A DNA stretch of 13,145 nt, from positions 1 to 13,145 of the forward strand of contig JALTLT010000297.1 in NCBI GenBank assembly GCA_027001815.1, written 5' to 3'. Positions within the stretch are counted from its first letter, which is position 1. Every line of letters starts with the position of its first letter. The stretch is from Gammaproteobacteria bacterium (GTDB lineage Bacteria > Pseudomonadota > Gammaproteobacteria > JALTLT01). Positions 1 to 8,796 of this stretch are shown one piece after another. The position numbers and the translations under genes are program-made. The notes under the pieces were generated by a model that had not been told where the DNA came from, made no database searches, and saw only the letters and a program-made list of their open reading frames with translations.

Positions 1-237
1 GAGGCGATCGGCGGCATCACCCGCGCGGTGGCCACCATCAGCCAGATGAACGGCCAGATCGCCGTCGCCGCCGGAGAGCAGAGCCAGGTGGCCGAGGAGA
101 TCAACCGCAACATCATCGAGATCAACCGGATCGCCGACGAGACCGCCGAAGGAATGAGCGAGACCACCATGGCGGTGGAGGATATCCGCCGACTGGCCAA
201 CAGCCTCTCCGGCATGATGGAGCGCTTCCACACCTGA
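1..237 (+). CDS. Methyl-accepting chemotaxis protein, C-terminal end (5' truncated)
   Basis: Frame 1 is open from the first base to a TGA at 235-237 and encodes the last 78 residues of a chemoreceptor. The segment reads as the descending helix of an MCP cytoplasmic signalling domain: a heptad-like helix with IAVAAGEQSQVAEEINRNI, followed by alternating small and acidic residues (adaptation-region style), ending in a short LSGMMERFHT tail. MCPs form trimers of dimers that control the CheA kinase through CheW. The ligand domain, membrane segments and hairpin tip lie outside the window, so the stimulus cannot be inferred. There is no NWETF-type CheR/CheB docking pentapeptide at the C-terminus. 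The family call is firm; the exact receptor type is unknown. Confidence 0.9.
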   Translation, partial: EAIGGITRAVATISQMNGQIAVAAGEQSQVAEEINRNIIEINRIADETAEGMSETTMAVEDIRRLANSLSGMMERFHT

Positions 238-290
238 TCGGCAGGGGGGGGACAGGGAGGTCCTCCGCGGAATCATTCGCCCCGCAGGTT

Positions 291-319
291 GTCCTACCGG
301 AAGGCCCCTTCCGGAGGAC
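291..319 (+). promoter_or_regulatory. Hairpin sequestering the ribosome-binding site of the DUF255 gene
   Basis: GTCCT (291-295), a bulged A, then CCGGAAG (297-303) pair with CTTCCGG (308-314) and AGGAC (315-319) around a GCCC loop, giving 12 base pairs. The 3' arm contains the GGAGG Shine-Dalgarno (313-317) that lies 6 nt before the ATG at 324, so folding would hide the RBS. There is no T-run, so an intrinsic terminator for the upstream MCP gene is less likely. The stem is seen directly; translational control is inferred. Confidence 0.5.
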
Positions 320-323
320 GACC

Positions 324-2204
324 ATGCCACGCCCCCTCTCCCGCCGCCTCCCGCTTCCGTTCGCCCTGCTGCCTCTCCTGACGGGCCTGCCCGCTGCCGG
401 GCTCCCGGGGGAGCAAACCGCGCCCCCCCTCGAGAACCGCCTGGCTGGCCACCCCTCCCCCTATCTCGCCATGCACGCGGAGGATCCGGTGGCGTGGCAG
501 ACCTGGTCCCCGGAGGTGTTCGAACGGGCCCGCCGGGAGAACCGGCTGGTCTTCGTCTCGGTGGGCTATTTCGCCTGCCACTGGTGCCATGTAATGCAGC
601 GGGAATCGTTCCGCGACCCGGCGGTGGCGCAGCTTCTCAACGAGCGTTTCATTCCGGTCAAGGTGGACCGCGAGCTGCGACCCGCCCTCGACGCCCGGCT
701 CATCGAATTCGTGCGCAGCACCCGCGGCCAGGCCGGCTGGCCCCTCAACCTCTTCGTCACCCCCGACGGCCATCCTCTGGTGGGGACGGTCTACCTTCCC
801 CGCGACGACTTCCTGCAGCTCCTGCAGCGTCTCTACCGGCGGTGGCACAGCGAGGGTGAGGAGCTGGCCGAGCTGGCACGGGAGGCGGCCGAGGAGGCGG
901 CGCCCCCCGCCACCCCGTCGGCGGGCGCGACCCTCGCCGAGGGACTCGGCGAGAGCTACCGCCAGCGGCTGGCGGACGCCGCCCTCTCCTTCGCCGACAC
1001 CCTCGAAGGGGGATTCGGTGAAGGCAACAAGTTCCCCATGGCTCCACAACTGGAGGCCCTGCTGGCACTGCTGCCGGAGGAAGTGGATCACCCCCTGCGG
1101 GATTTCCTCGCCACCACCCTCGACCACATGGCGGAACGGGGCCTCCACGACCTGCTCGGCGGCGGCTTCTTCCGCTACGCCACCGACCCCGGCTGGCAGA
1201 TCCCCCACTTCGAGAAGATGCTCTACGACAACACCCAGCTCGCCCGCCTCTACCTGATCGCCGGCGAGAGGCTGGGCGAACCACGCTACACCGCCATCGG
1301 CAGGGAGACCCTGGAGTTCATGCTGCGCGAGCTGGCGACCCCCGAGGGGGCCTTCATCGCCAGCCTCTCGGCAGTCGACGACCAGGGAGTGGAGGGTGGC
1401 TACTACCTCTTCCGCCCCGAGACCCTCGACCGCCTCCTCCCGCCGCCCCAGCGGCGGATCGCAGCCGCGGCCTGGGGGCTCGAGGGGCCCCCGACCCTGG
1501 AGGCGGGCCTTCTGCCACGGCGTGTCCGTCGCAGCGAGGAGGTGGCGAACGGGACCGACATTCCCCGGCAAGAGGTGGAGCGCCTCCTCGCCGGGGCTGC
1601 GGAACGGCTGCGGGCGGAGCGCGCGCGGCGCGGCCTGCCCCGCGACACCAAGGTGATCGCCGCCTGGAACGGCCTCGCCCTCGCCGCCCTGGCACGCGGC
1701 GCCCGCCTCCCGGACGGGACTGCCTACCGCCAGGCGGCGGCACGGCTGGAGCGGTTCCTCCGCACACGGCTGTGGCGTGGAGAGAGACTGCTGCGCAGCG
1801 CCGAGCCGGAGATCCCCGGCACTCTCGAGGACTACGCTCAGGTGGCGCTGGGCCTGCTGGAGTGGTCGGAAGCGGGAGGCGGCGACGCATCTCGCCTCCT
1901 GGCCGAACGGATCGCCGGGGAGGGTTGGCGCCGCTTCCACGACGCCCGGGGCTGGAAGAGCGAGGAGGCCTCCCTCCTCTCCCCGGAGGTGCGGGAGGCG
2001 GTGCTGGCCGACGATGTCCTCCCCTCCCCCTCCGCCACCCTCATCGAGGTGCTACTGCGCCTCGGCGGGGCGGAACGGCGCGACGAGGCGCTGCGCGCCC
2101 TCAACCGCGGACATCGTCAACTCACCCTGGAGCCGCTCTGGTACGCCAGCCACATCCGTCTGATCGACGCCTGGCAGAGCGGCCGGCTGCGCCCCCGGGG
2201 GTGA
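324..2204 (+). CDS. Exported DUF255/YyaL-type thioredoxin-fold protein
   Basis: The 626-residue product has the hallmarks of the DUF255 (YyaL/SPATA20-like, SSP411) family. An N-terminal thioredoxin-like domain covers about residues 38-200 with HPSPYLAMHAEDPVAW, the CxxC motif C85-H-W-C88 followed by H89-V-M, and FIPVKVDRE. A C-terminal (alpha/alpha)6-barrel-like region follows, with the family signatures HFEKMLYDN and AAWNGLALAALA. Residues 1-26 look like a signal peptide (arginines, then a Pro/Leu-rich hydrophobic stretch ending near PAAG), which suggests a periplasmic location; many family members are cytoplasmic. The usual DREERPDID segment is altered to DRELRPALD (115-123). The start is set by GGAGG 6 nt upstream of ATG 324. 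The gene converges on pyrD with 18 bp between stop codons. Biochemical function is not established for the family; a thiol-redox role is plausible. Confidence 0.88.
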   Translation: MPRPLSRRLPLPFALLPLLTGLPAAGLPGEQTAPPLENRLAGHPSPYLAMHAEDPVAWQTWSPEVFERARRENRLVFVSVGYFACHWCHVMQRESFRDPAVAQLLNERFIPVKVDRELRPALDARLIEFVRSTRGQAGWPLNLFVTPDGHPLVGTVYLPRDDFLQLLQRLYRRWHSEGEELAELAREAAEEAAPPATPSAGATLAEGLGESYRQRLADAALSFADTLEGGFGEGNKFPMAPQLEALLALLPEEVDHPLRDFLATTLDHMAERGLHDLLGGGFFRYATDPGWQIPHFEKMLYDNTQLARLYLIAGERLGEPRYTAIGRETLEFMLRELATPEGAFIASLSAVDDQGVEGGYYLFRPETLDRLLPPPQRRIAAAAWGLEGPPTLEAGLLPRRVRRSEEVANGTDIPRQEVERLLAGAAERLRAERARRGLPRDTKVIAAWNGLALAALARGARLPDGTAYRQAAARLERFLRTRLWRGERLLRSAEPEIPGTLEDYAQVALGLLEWSEAGGGDASRLLAERIAGEGWRRFHDARGWKSEEASLLSPEVREAVLADDVLPSPSATLIEVLLRLGGAERRDEALRALNRGHRQLTLEPLWYASHIRLIDAWQSGRLRPRG

Positions 2205-2222
2205 CGGCGGCCCGGCACGATC

Positions 2223-3197
2223 TCAGTCGCATCCGCAGGCCGGCACGCGCCCCTCGTTGAGGACCAGCGTCCCCACCAGTTGCCCCACCTCGCCGATGCG
2301 ATGGCGGTTCAGATAGTCGAGGATCCCCGCGTTGATGCGCGACACGATCAGCGGGTCGTAGAAGAGGGCGGTGCCCACGCCGACCGCGGAGGCGCCGGCG
2401 ATGATGAACTCCAGGGCGTCCTCGGCGCTGGCGATCCCCCCCTGACCGATGATCGGGATGTCGTGCTCCCGGCACACCTGGTAGACCTGGTGCACCTTGA
2501 GCAGCGCCACCGGTTTGATGGCCGGCCCGGAGAGCCCACCCTGGTTGTTGCCGATCACCGGGGTGCGGTTCTCGATGTCGATGGCCATGCCCATCAGGGT
2601 GTTGATGACGGCGAAAGCGTCGCTGCCCGCCTCGATGCAGCGCCGGGCGTTGCCGGCGATGTCGGTCTGGTTGGGGGAGAGCTTGGTGATGAGCGGCTTC
2701 TCCGTCGCCTTGCGGCACGCCTCCACCACCCGCGCCGACATGTCGGGATCGTTGCCGAAGGCGACCCCCCCCTCCTTGACGTTGGGACAGGAGATGTTGA
2801 TCTCGATGGCGTCGACCGGGGAGTCGTCGAAGCGGCGGGTCACCTCGTGATACTCCTCCACCGTCGAGCCGGAGACGTTGGCGATGAAGCGGGTCTCGGA
2901 GAAGTCGAGGGCGGGGAGGATCTTCTCCACCACGTGCTCCACCCCCGGGTTCTGCAGGCCGATGGCGTTGATCATGCCACCCGGCGTCTCGCACACCCGG
3001 TGGGGGGGGTTGCCGAGGCGCGGCTCGAGGGTGGTGCCCTTGAGACAGACCGCCCCCACGTCGCGATTGCTGAATCCCTCCACCCGCGTGTACTCCTCGC
3101 CGAAGCCCACACAGCCCGACAGCAGCACCACCGGCGAGTTGAACCGCAGGCCACAGAAATCCACCCTCAGGGCGGAGAGATCCTCGCTCTTCGTCAT
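2223..3197 (-). CDS. pyrD: Dihydroorotate dehydrogenase, class 1B-type catalytic subunit
   Basis: The 324-residue protein is an FMN-binding TIM barrel of the dihydroorotate dehydrogenase family, which oxidises dihydroorotate to orotate in pyrimidine synthesis. Visible motifs are C51-L-K-G-T-T with the active-site lysine K53, IGLQNPG (79-85), NISCPNV (134-140), GGLSGPAIKP (220-229, phosphate/FMN loop) and GQGGI (251-255). The catalytic base in NISCPNV is Cys137; cysteine is the class 1 signature, whereas class 2 membrane enzymes use serine. With the class 1B-like sequence this predicts a cytosolic enzyme that normally pairs with PyrK, an FAD/2Fe-2S subunit that passes electrons to NAD. No pyrK is present in this window. 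The protein ends in an unusual CGCD tail. A purine-rich GGGGAGAGGAG precedes the ATG at 3197. A related class 1 enzyme acting on another pyrimidine is possible but less likely. Confidence 0.85.
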   Translation of the reverse strand: MTKSEDLSALRVDFCGLRFNSPVVLLSGCVGFGEEYTRVEGFSNRDVGAVCLKGTTLEPRLGNPPHRVCETPGGMINAIGLQNPGVEHVVEKILPALDFSETRFIANVSGSTVEEYHEVTRRFDDSPVDAIEINISCPNVKEGGVAFGNDPDMSARVVEACRKATEKPLITKLSPNQTDIAGNARRCIEAGSDAFAVINTLMGMAIDIENRTPVIGNNQGGLSGPAIKPVALLKVHQVYQVCREHDIPIIGQGGIASAEDALEFIIAGASAVGVGTALFYDPLIVSRINAGILDYLNRHRIGEVGQLVGTLVLNEGRVPACGCD

Positions 3198-3359
3198 GCT
3201 CCTCTCCCCGTGCTCACTCTCTCGTCATTCTCTCACAGGCGGCGATCCGCAACCACGGAAGCCGGGGAGCGCCGTTTGCGTTGCCTCCCACCGCTGGATA
3301 GACTCCCCACCTTCGGGGAGGCCCGCCACCGCCGGGCCGGCAACAGGAGGGAAGAGAGC

Positions 3360-4469
3360 ATGAAGAGACGTCACTTCGTAACCGGTGCCGGCGCCATGCT
3401 GGCAGGCGGCGTGCTTTCCGGCTGCGGCGGCGGAGAGCAGCCTGCCGCCGGCGGCGACCAGCCGAAGATGAAGACCGAGTACCGCTGGAAGATGGTCACC
3501 ACCTGGCCCAAGGACTTTCCCGGTCTCGGCACCGGCGCCAACCTGCTCGCCAGCCTCATCAACCAGATGAGCGGCGGCCGCATCCATGTGAAGGTGTATG
3601 GCGCCAAGGAGCTGGTCCCCGCCTTCGAGGTATTCGACGCGGTTGCCGGCGGCACCGCCGAACTGGGTCACGGCGCCGCCTACTACTGGAAGGGCAAGAG
3701 CGGGGCGGCGCAGTTCTTCTCCGCCGTCCCCTTCGGCCTCAACGCCCTGGAGATGAACGGCTGGCTCTACCACGGCGGCGGCATGGAGCTGTGGGAGGAG
3801 CTCTACGAGCCCTTCGGCCTGATCCCCATGGCGGCCGGCAACACCGGCGTGCAGATGGGGGGCTGGTTCAACCGGGAGATCAACACCCTCGAGGACCTCC
3901 AGGGACTCAAGATGCGCATCCCCGGCCTCGGCGGAGAGGTGCTGCGCCGGGCGGGCGGGACCCCGGTCAGCCTGCCGGGAGGGGAGATCTTCACCTCCCT
4001 GCAGTCGGGTACCATCGACGCCACCGAGTGGGTCGGCCCCTACAACGACCTCGCCTTCGGCCTCTACAAGGTGGCGAAATACTACTACTACCCCGGCTGG
4101 CACGAGCCCGGCACCACCCTCGAGTGCATCGTCAACCGCGAGGCGTTCGACAGGCTGCCACCGGACCTGCAGGCGATCGTCCGCAGCGCCGCCGCCCAGG
4201 CCAACCAGTCGATGCTGGCGGAATACACGGCGAAGAACAACGCCGCCCTCCACACCCTGCTCAACGACCACCAGGTGGAGCTGCGCCGCTTCCCCGACGA
4301 GGTGCTGGCCCGCCTGCGCGAGCTCTCCGACCAGGTGGTGGCGGAGATCGCCGACAAGGACCCGACCAGTCGCAGGATCTACGAGGCCTTCCGCGGTTAC
4401 CGCGACCAGGTGATCGCCTGGCACGACATCTCCGAGCGCGCCTTCCTCAACGCTCGCGCCGGCGGCTGA
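3360..4469 (+). CDS. dctP: TRAP transporter solute-binding protein (DctP/TakP type), Tat-type lipoprotein
   Basis: The 369-residue product is the extracytoplasmic solute receptor of a TRAP transporter. ATG 3360 is chosen because AGGAGG (3345-3350) lies 9 nt upstream and because the protein then starts with a typical export signal. K-R-R-H-F-V is a twin-arginine-like motif, followed by a Gly/Ala-rich hydrophobic stretch and a lipobox VLSGC with Cys22. The mature domain has TRAP-receptor motifs: GGWFNREINTLEDLQGLKMR with the conserved carboxylate-binding Arg186, SLPGGEIFTSLQSGTIDA, and E223-W224-V-G-P. In Rhodobacter TakP the equivalent Glu-Trp pair takes part in 2-oxoacid/Na+ binding, so an organic acid ligand is likely. 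The open frame continues upstream across pyrD, but that extension is antisense shadow. The DctQ and DctM partners are encoded on the opposite strand, beyond recQ. Confidence 0.92.
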   Translation: MKRRHFVTGAGAMLAGGVLSGCGGGEQPAAGGDQPKMKTEYRWKMVTTWPKDFPGLGTGANLLASLINQMSGGRIHVKVYGAKELVPAFEVFDAVAGGTAELGHGAAYYWKGKSGAAQFFSAVPFGLNALEMNGWLYHGGGMELWEELYEPFGLIPMAAGNTGVQMGGWFNREINTLEDLQGLKMRIPGLGGEVLRRAGGTPVSLPGGEIFTSLQSGTIDATEWVGPYNDLAFGLYKVAKYYYYPGWHEPGTTLECIVNREAFDRLPPDLQAIVRSAAAQANQSMLAEYTAKNNAALHTLLNDHQVELRRFPDEVLARLRELSDQVVAEIADKDPTSRRIYEAFRGYRDQVIAWHDISERAFLNARAGG

Positions 4470-4481
4470 TCCCCCGCCAGT

Positions 4482-4517
4482 CTGCCGGCGGTGCCGCTCC
4501 TCCGGCACCGCCGGCAG
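4482..4517 (+). terminator. Perfect 15-bp GC-rich stem-loop after dctP
   Basis: CTGCCGGCGGTGCCG (4482-4496) and its exact reverse complement (4503-4517) flank a 6-nt CTCCTC loop, starting 12 nt after the dctP stop. No T-run follows directly, so it is not a classical intrinsic terminator, but the very stable stem could protect the 3' end of the dctP mRNA or act with the AT-rich palindrome at 4533-4576. Because it lies between convergent genes it could serve both strands. Confidence 0.55.
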
Positions 4518-4532
4518 GCGGCGCTCCACTGT

Positions 4533-4576
4533 CAGGGTGTTGAAAAAGGCCGTCCTGGCCTTTTTTCAACAGCCTG
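4533..4576. repeat. Palindromic intergenic repeat, copy A (short form)
   Basis: The unit begins CAGGGTGTTGAAAAA and ends TTTTTTCAACAGCCTG, imperfect inverted repeats of each other. Inside, GTTGAAAAAGGCC pairs with GGCCTTTTTTCAAC around a short loop with a single bulged base. It lies between the convergent 3' ends of dctP and recQ, and its long A and T runs on either side of a GC core make it a credible bidirectional terminator. The same ends recur at 8606-8767 and 10555-10590. The CTGCTA(C/G)CCCCC sequence just to its right also follows the copy at 8606-8767. Confidence 0.75.
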
Positions 4577-4626
4577 CTACCCCCCGGATCACGGCCTGGA
4601 GCAGCGTGACGAGCCCGATCTCCGGC

Positions 4627-6435
<1,809 letters not shown>

Positions 6436-6490
6436 CCCTGAATCTCCTCTCTCCGTCACGGTCGCCACCTCCCGCGGCGCCGTCTGCAGG

Positions 6491-7894
6491 TCAGTCACCA
6501 TAGACCACCTGGGGGAGCCAGGTGGCGAGCTCCGGCCACAGCGCCAGCACCCCCATGGCCAGGAGCTGGATGGCGATGTAGGGCATCACCCCGCGGTAGA
6601 TGTCGCTCGAACGCACCGCTTCCGGCGCCACCCCCCGCAGATAGAAGAGGGCGAAGCCGAAGGGCGGGGTGAGGAAGGAGGTCTGCAGGTTGATGGCGAT
6701 CATCACACCCAGCCAGACCGGGTCGATGCCCATCGCCAGCAGGATCGGGCCGACGATGGGCACCACCACGAAGGTGATCTCGATGAAGTCGAGCACGAAG
6801 CCGAGCAGGAACATCACCACCATCACCAGCAGGACCGCCGAGAAGGTGCCGCCCGGCAGGTCCGAGAGCAGGTCTGCGACCAGTTCGTCACCGCCGAACC
6901 CCCGGAACACCAGGGAGAAGAGGGCGGCACCGATGAAGATCATGAAGACCATGGCGGTCACCTCTAGGGTGCGCCGCATCACGTCGCCCATCACCTCCAG
7001 ATCGAGACGCCGCTGCGCCAGGGCGAGCAGGATCGCCCCCACTGCCCCCACGGAGGCCGCCTCGGTGGGGGCGGCGATACCGGCGATGATGGAGCCGAGC
7101 ACCGCGACGATCAGACCCAGGGGCGGCAGCAGCGCCACCAGCGTCTGGCGCAGCAGCCGGCGTCCCCGCAGCTCGGCCCGCTCCTCGGCCGGGATCGCCG
7201 GCGCCGCCGCGGGACGGAACAGGGCCACCGCCGCCAGGTAGAGGACGTAGAGCCCCACCAGCAGCAGGCCGGGGATCAGCGCCCCGGCGAAGAGATCCCC
7301 CACCGAGACGGTCTGCGGCGGCGGGAACTCGAAGATCCCCTGCGCAGCGAGTCGGGACTGGATCATCTGCTGCGCCTCGCTGTAGGCGTTGGAGATGACG
7401 TCGCCCAGCAGGATCAGGATGATGGAGGGGGGGATGATCTGCCCCAGGGTGCCCGAGGCGCAGATGGTGCCGGTGGCGAGCGCCGGGTGGTAGCCGCGCC
7501 GCAGCATGGTGGGCAGGGAGAGCAGGCCCATGGTCACCACCGTGGCGCCGACGATGCCGGTGGAGGCGGCCATCAGCATCCCCACCACCACCACCGAGAT
7601 GCCCAGCCCGCCGCGCAGGGGACCGAACAGGGCGGCCATGGTATCGAGCAGCTTCTCCGCCACCTGGGAACGCTCCAGCATCACCCCCATGAAGACGAAC
7701 AGCGGCACCGCCACCAGGGTGCTGTTGGTCATGATGCCATAGAGACGGCTGGGGATGCCGCCGAGCAGCGGGTCGAAGTTGCCCATCACCGTCCCCAGCA
7801 GGGCGAAGAGCAGCGCCGTCCCCCCCAGCGTGAAGGCGACCGGGAAACCGAGCATCAGCAGCAGGCAGAGAACGGCAAAGAGCAGCAGCGCCAC
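6491..7894 (-). CDS. dctM: TRAP transporter large permease subunit (DctM family)
   Basis: The 467-residue, strongly hydrophobic protein is the channel-forming TRAP subunit, with about a dozen predicted membrane helices. Family motifs seen include LGFPVAFTLGG (15-25), VPLFVFMGVMLERS (63-76), STGIVGATVVTMGLLSLPTM (111-130), ASGTLGQIIPPSI (146-158) and, near the C-terminus, QTSFLTPPFGFALFYLRG. It uses the Na+ gradient to import the ligand delivered by the solute-binding protein. It is longer than many DctM proteins (about 430 residues), with extra sequence after LLGDVISNAYS (about 164-200). Translation starts at a GTG (7894) with GGAGGTG at 7907-7901, 6 nt upstream and inside the end of dctQ. 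Only 3 nt separate the two genes, indicating translational coupling. Confidence 0.94.
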   Translation of the reverse strand: MALLLFAVLCLLLMLGFPVAFTLGGTALLFALLGTVMGNFDPLLGGIPSRLYGIMTNSTLVAVPLFVFMGVMLERSQVAEKLLDTMAALFGPLRGGLGISVVVVGMLMAASTGIVGATVVTMGLLSLPTMLRRGYHPALATGTICASGTLGQIIPPSIILILLGDVISNAYSEAQQMIQSRLAAQGIFEFPPPQTVSVGDLFAGALIPGLLLVGLYVLYLAAVALFRPAAAPAIPAEERAELRGRRLLRQTLVALLPPLGLIVAVLGSIIAGIAAPTEAASVGAVGAILLALAQRRLDLEVMGDVMRRTLEVTAMVFMIFIGAALFSLVFRGFGGDELVADLLSDLPGGTFSAVLLVMVVMFLLGFVLDFIEITFVVVPIVGPILLAMGIDPVWLGVMIAINLQTSFLTPPFGFALFYLRGVAPEAVRSSDIYRGVMPYIAIQLLAMGVLALWPELATWLPQVVYGD

Positions 7895-7897
7895 CGG

Positions 7898-8440
7898 TCA
7901 CACCTCCGGCGACTGGTCGCCGCCCTCCGGCAGGGGGGCACCGAGAAGCTGGAGGAGGGCACGCAGGCCGTTGGCCACCCCCTGGAGGATCATCAGCGCC
8001 GGCATCACCAGGATCAGGCTCTTGAGAAGAAACACCAGCGGCAGACCACCCGCCTCCGGCGACCCCTCCATCACCCTCCACGAGGCCGCCACGTAGCCCC
8101 AGCTCAACCAGAGGATGAAGCCGAACATGGGCAACAGGAAGAAGAGGGTGCCGAGCAGATCGACCCAGGCACGCCGCCGCGGCGCCATGGCACGATAGAA
8201 GATGTCCACCCGCACGTGCCCGCCGTTGCGCAGGGTGTAGGCGGCCCCCAGCATGAAGACCACCGCATGCATGTAGGTGACCGACTCCTGCATGGCGATG
8301 AAGCCGACGTTGAAGAGGTAGCGCAGCACCACCACCGCGAAGGTGACCAGCACCATCACCAGGGTGAGCCAGGCCGCCGCCCTTCCCACCCCCTCGCTGA
8401 GACGGTCGATCCGGTCCACCAGCCTGTGGATGTTCGTCAT
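7898..8440 (-). CDS. dctQ: TRAP transporter small permease subunit (DctQ family)
   Basis: The 180-residue protein has four predicted membrane helices (about 22-40, 52-72, 93-115, 133-155) and the small-subunit signature GGHVRVDIFY (73-82) between helices 2 and 3. DctQ associates with DctM to form the TRAP membrane complex. The start MTNIHRL at 8440 is chosen because GAGGTG lies just upstream and the hydrophobic pattern begins shortly afterwards. A longer in-frame reading to 8641 would run into the repeat element and has no family character. It is the first gene of the dctQ-dctM-recQ minus-strand unit, with a good -10 box about 55 nt upstream. Confidence 0.92.
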   Translation of the reverse strand: MTNIHRLVDRIDRLSEGVGRAAAWLTLVMVLVTFAVVVLRYLFNVGFIAMQESVTYMHAVVFMLGAAYTLRNGGHVRVDIFYRAMAPRRRAWVDLLGTLFFLLPMFGFILWLSWGYVAASWRVMEGSPEAGGLPLVFLLKSLILVMPALMILQGVANGLRALLQLLGAPLPEGGDQSPEV

Positions 8441-8494
8441 CTGCACCTCTCTCTCGATTGCCCGGCCACGGGGCGCCCCCGGGAGCCTGCGCGG

Positions 8495-8500
8495 ATTATA
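8495..8500 (-). promoter_or_regulatory. Putative -10 box for dctQ-dctM-recQ
   Basis: On the minus strand the sequence reads TATAAT exactly, within CTGGGGTATAATCCGC. Transcription would start near 8488, leaving a leader of about 48 nt to the dctQ ATG. No good -35 hexamer is visible at 16-18 nt spacing and there is no TGn extension, so an activator may be needed. In this GC-rich background a perfect TATAAT at this distance is unlikely to be accidental. Confidence 0.5.
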
Positions 8501-8605
8501 CCCCAGTCGCGTGATACGCCCGTCCCATGGATGGCCGGCGGACTCAATTCGTGATCGCTGCCGCCGATACAGGGGGACGGTGGGGTCTCCTCCCCACTCC
8601 CCTGG

Positions 8606-8767
8606 CAGGATGTTGAAAAGGTCCGTCCCGGCCTTTTTCAACGCCGGAAGCCGAAAATGCGATTTCCGGCTTCCTCACGGTTTCAATGACCTGGCGTCAT
8701 TGAAAATAGCGGTGCATCCATGCACCACAGCAAAGGCTGCCGAAAGACGCTGTTTTTCGACAGCCTG
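8606..8767. repeat. Compound MITE-like palindromic element, copy B (long form, five hairpins)
   Basis: The outer ends CAGGATGTTGAAAA (8606-8619) and TTTTCGACAGCCTG (8754-8767) are 14-bp inverted repeats with two mismatches. Between them hairpins follow one another: GTTGAAAA/TTTTCAAC (8612-8642); GGAAGCCG/CGGCTTCC (8646-8674); a perfect 10-bp TTTCAATGAC/GTCATTGAAA stem (8681-8705); GGTGCAT/ATGCACC (8711-8726); and AGGCTGCCGAAA/TTTCGACAGCCT (8734-8766). The first and last hairpins match the short copies at 4533 and 10555. There is no coding capacity and no clear target-site duplication. It resembles a non-autonomous mobile palindrome, but mobility is inferred. Confidence 0.7.
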
Positions 8768-8796
8768 CTAGCCCCCCAGACCGTGGAGCAGAAACG

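Larger units (their letters stand above)
8441..8796. other. 356-bp divergent intergenic region, dctQ / diguanylate cyclase
   Basis: No convincing gene lies here. The left part (8441-8605) holds the dctQ leader and promoter and a small GTGGGG/CCCCAC hairpin (8580-8597). The right part is almost entirely the compound palindromic element at 8606-8767, followed by a C-rich stretch and the GGAG (8785-8788) that serves as Shine-Dalgarno for the diguanylate cyclase. I found no good plus-strand sigma-70 promoter between the element and the cyclase start. Confidence 0.7.

Noticed and set aside
294..1940. 548-codon open frame on the minus strand
   Set aside because: Antisense to the well-supported DUF255 gene; composition is Glu/Gly/Ala/Arg-rich with no family motif, a common effect of high GC.
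2280..3359. In-frame extension upstream of dctP
   Set aside because: It lies antisense to pyrD and has no family resemblance; the signal peptide, lipobox and AGGAGG place the start at 3360.
3198..3359. Divergent promoters for pyrD and dctP
   Set aside because: Only weak hexamer matches (for example TAGACT and GAGAAT) with poor spacing, plus a small CTCCCC/GGGGAG hairpin at 3303-3320; not enough to call a promoter.
3225..4529. 434-codon minus-strand open frame over dctP
   Set aside because: Low-complexity Val/Gly/Glu/His shadow of the dctP coding frame; no ribosome site or recognisable domain.
6436..6501. RecQ start at ATG 6501, overlapping the dctM stop
   Set aside because: The 22 extra residues precede the usual RecQ N-terminus and lack a good Shine-Dalgarno, while ATG 6435 has AGGAGA at proper spacing; coupling from 6501 remains a minor possibility.
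7487..8554. 355-codon plus-strand open frame rich in His/Gln/Glu
   Set aside because: Antisense to dctM and dctQ; the His/Gln bias is the complement of codons for hydrophobic membrane residues.
8606..8767. CRISPR array or tRNA-like structure
   Set aside because: The hairpins differ in sequence and spacing, so there are no regular direct repeats with spacers, and no cloverleaf or CCA end can be drawn.
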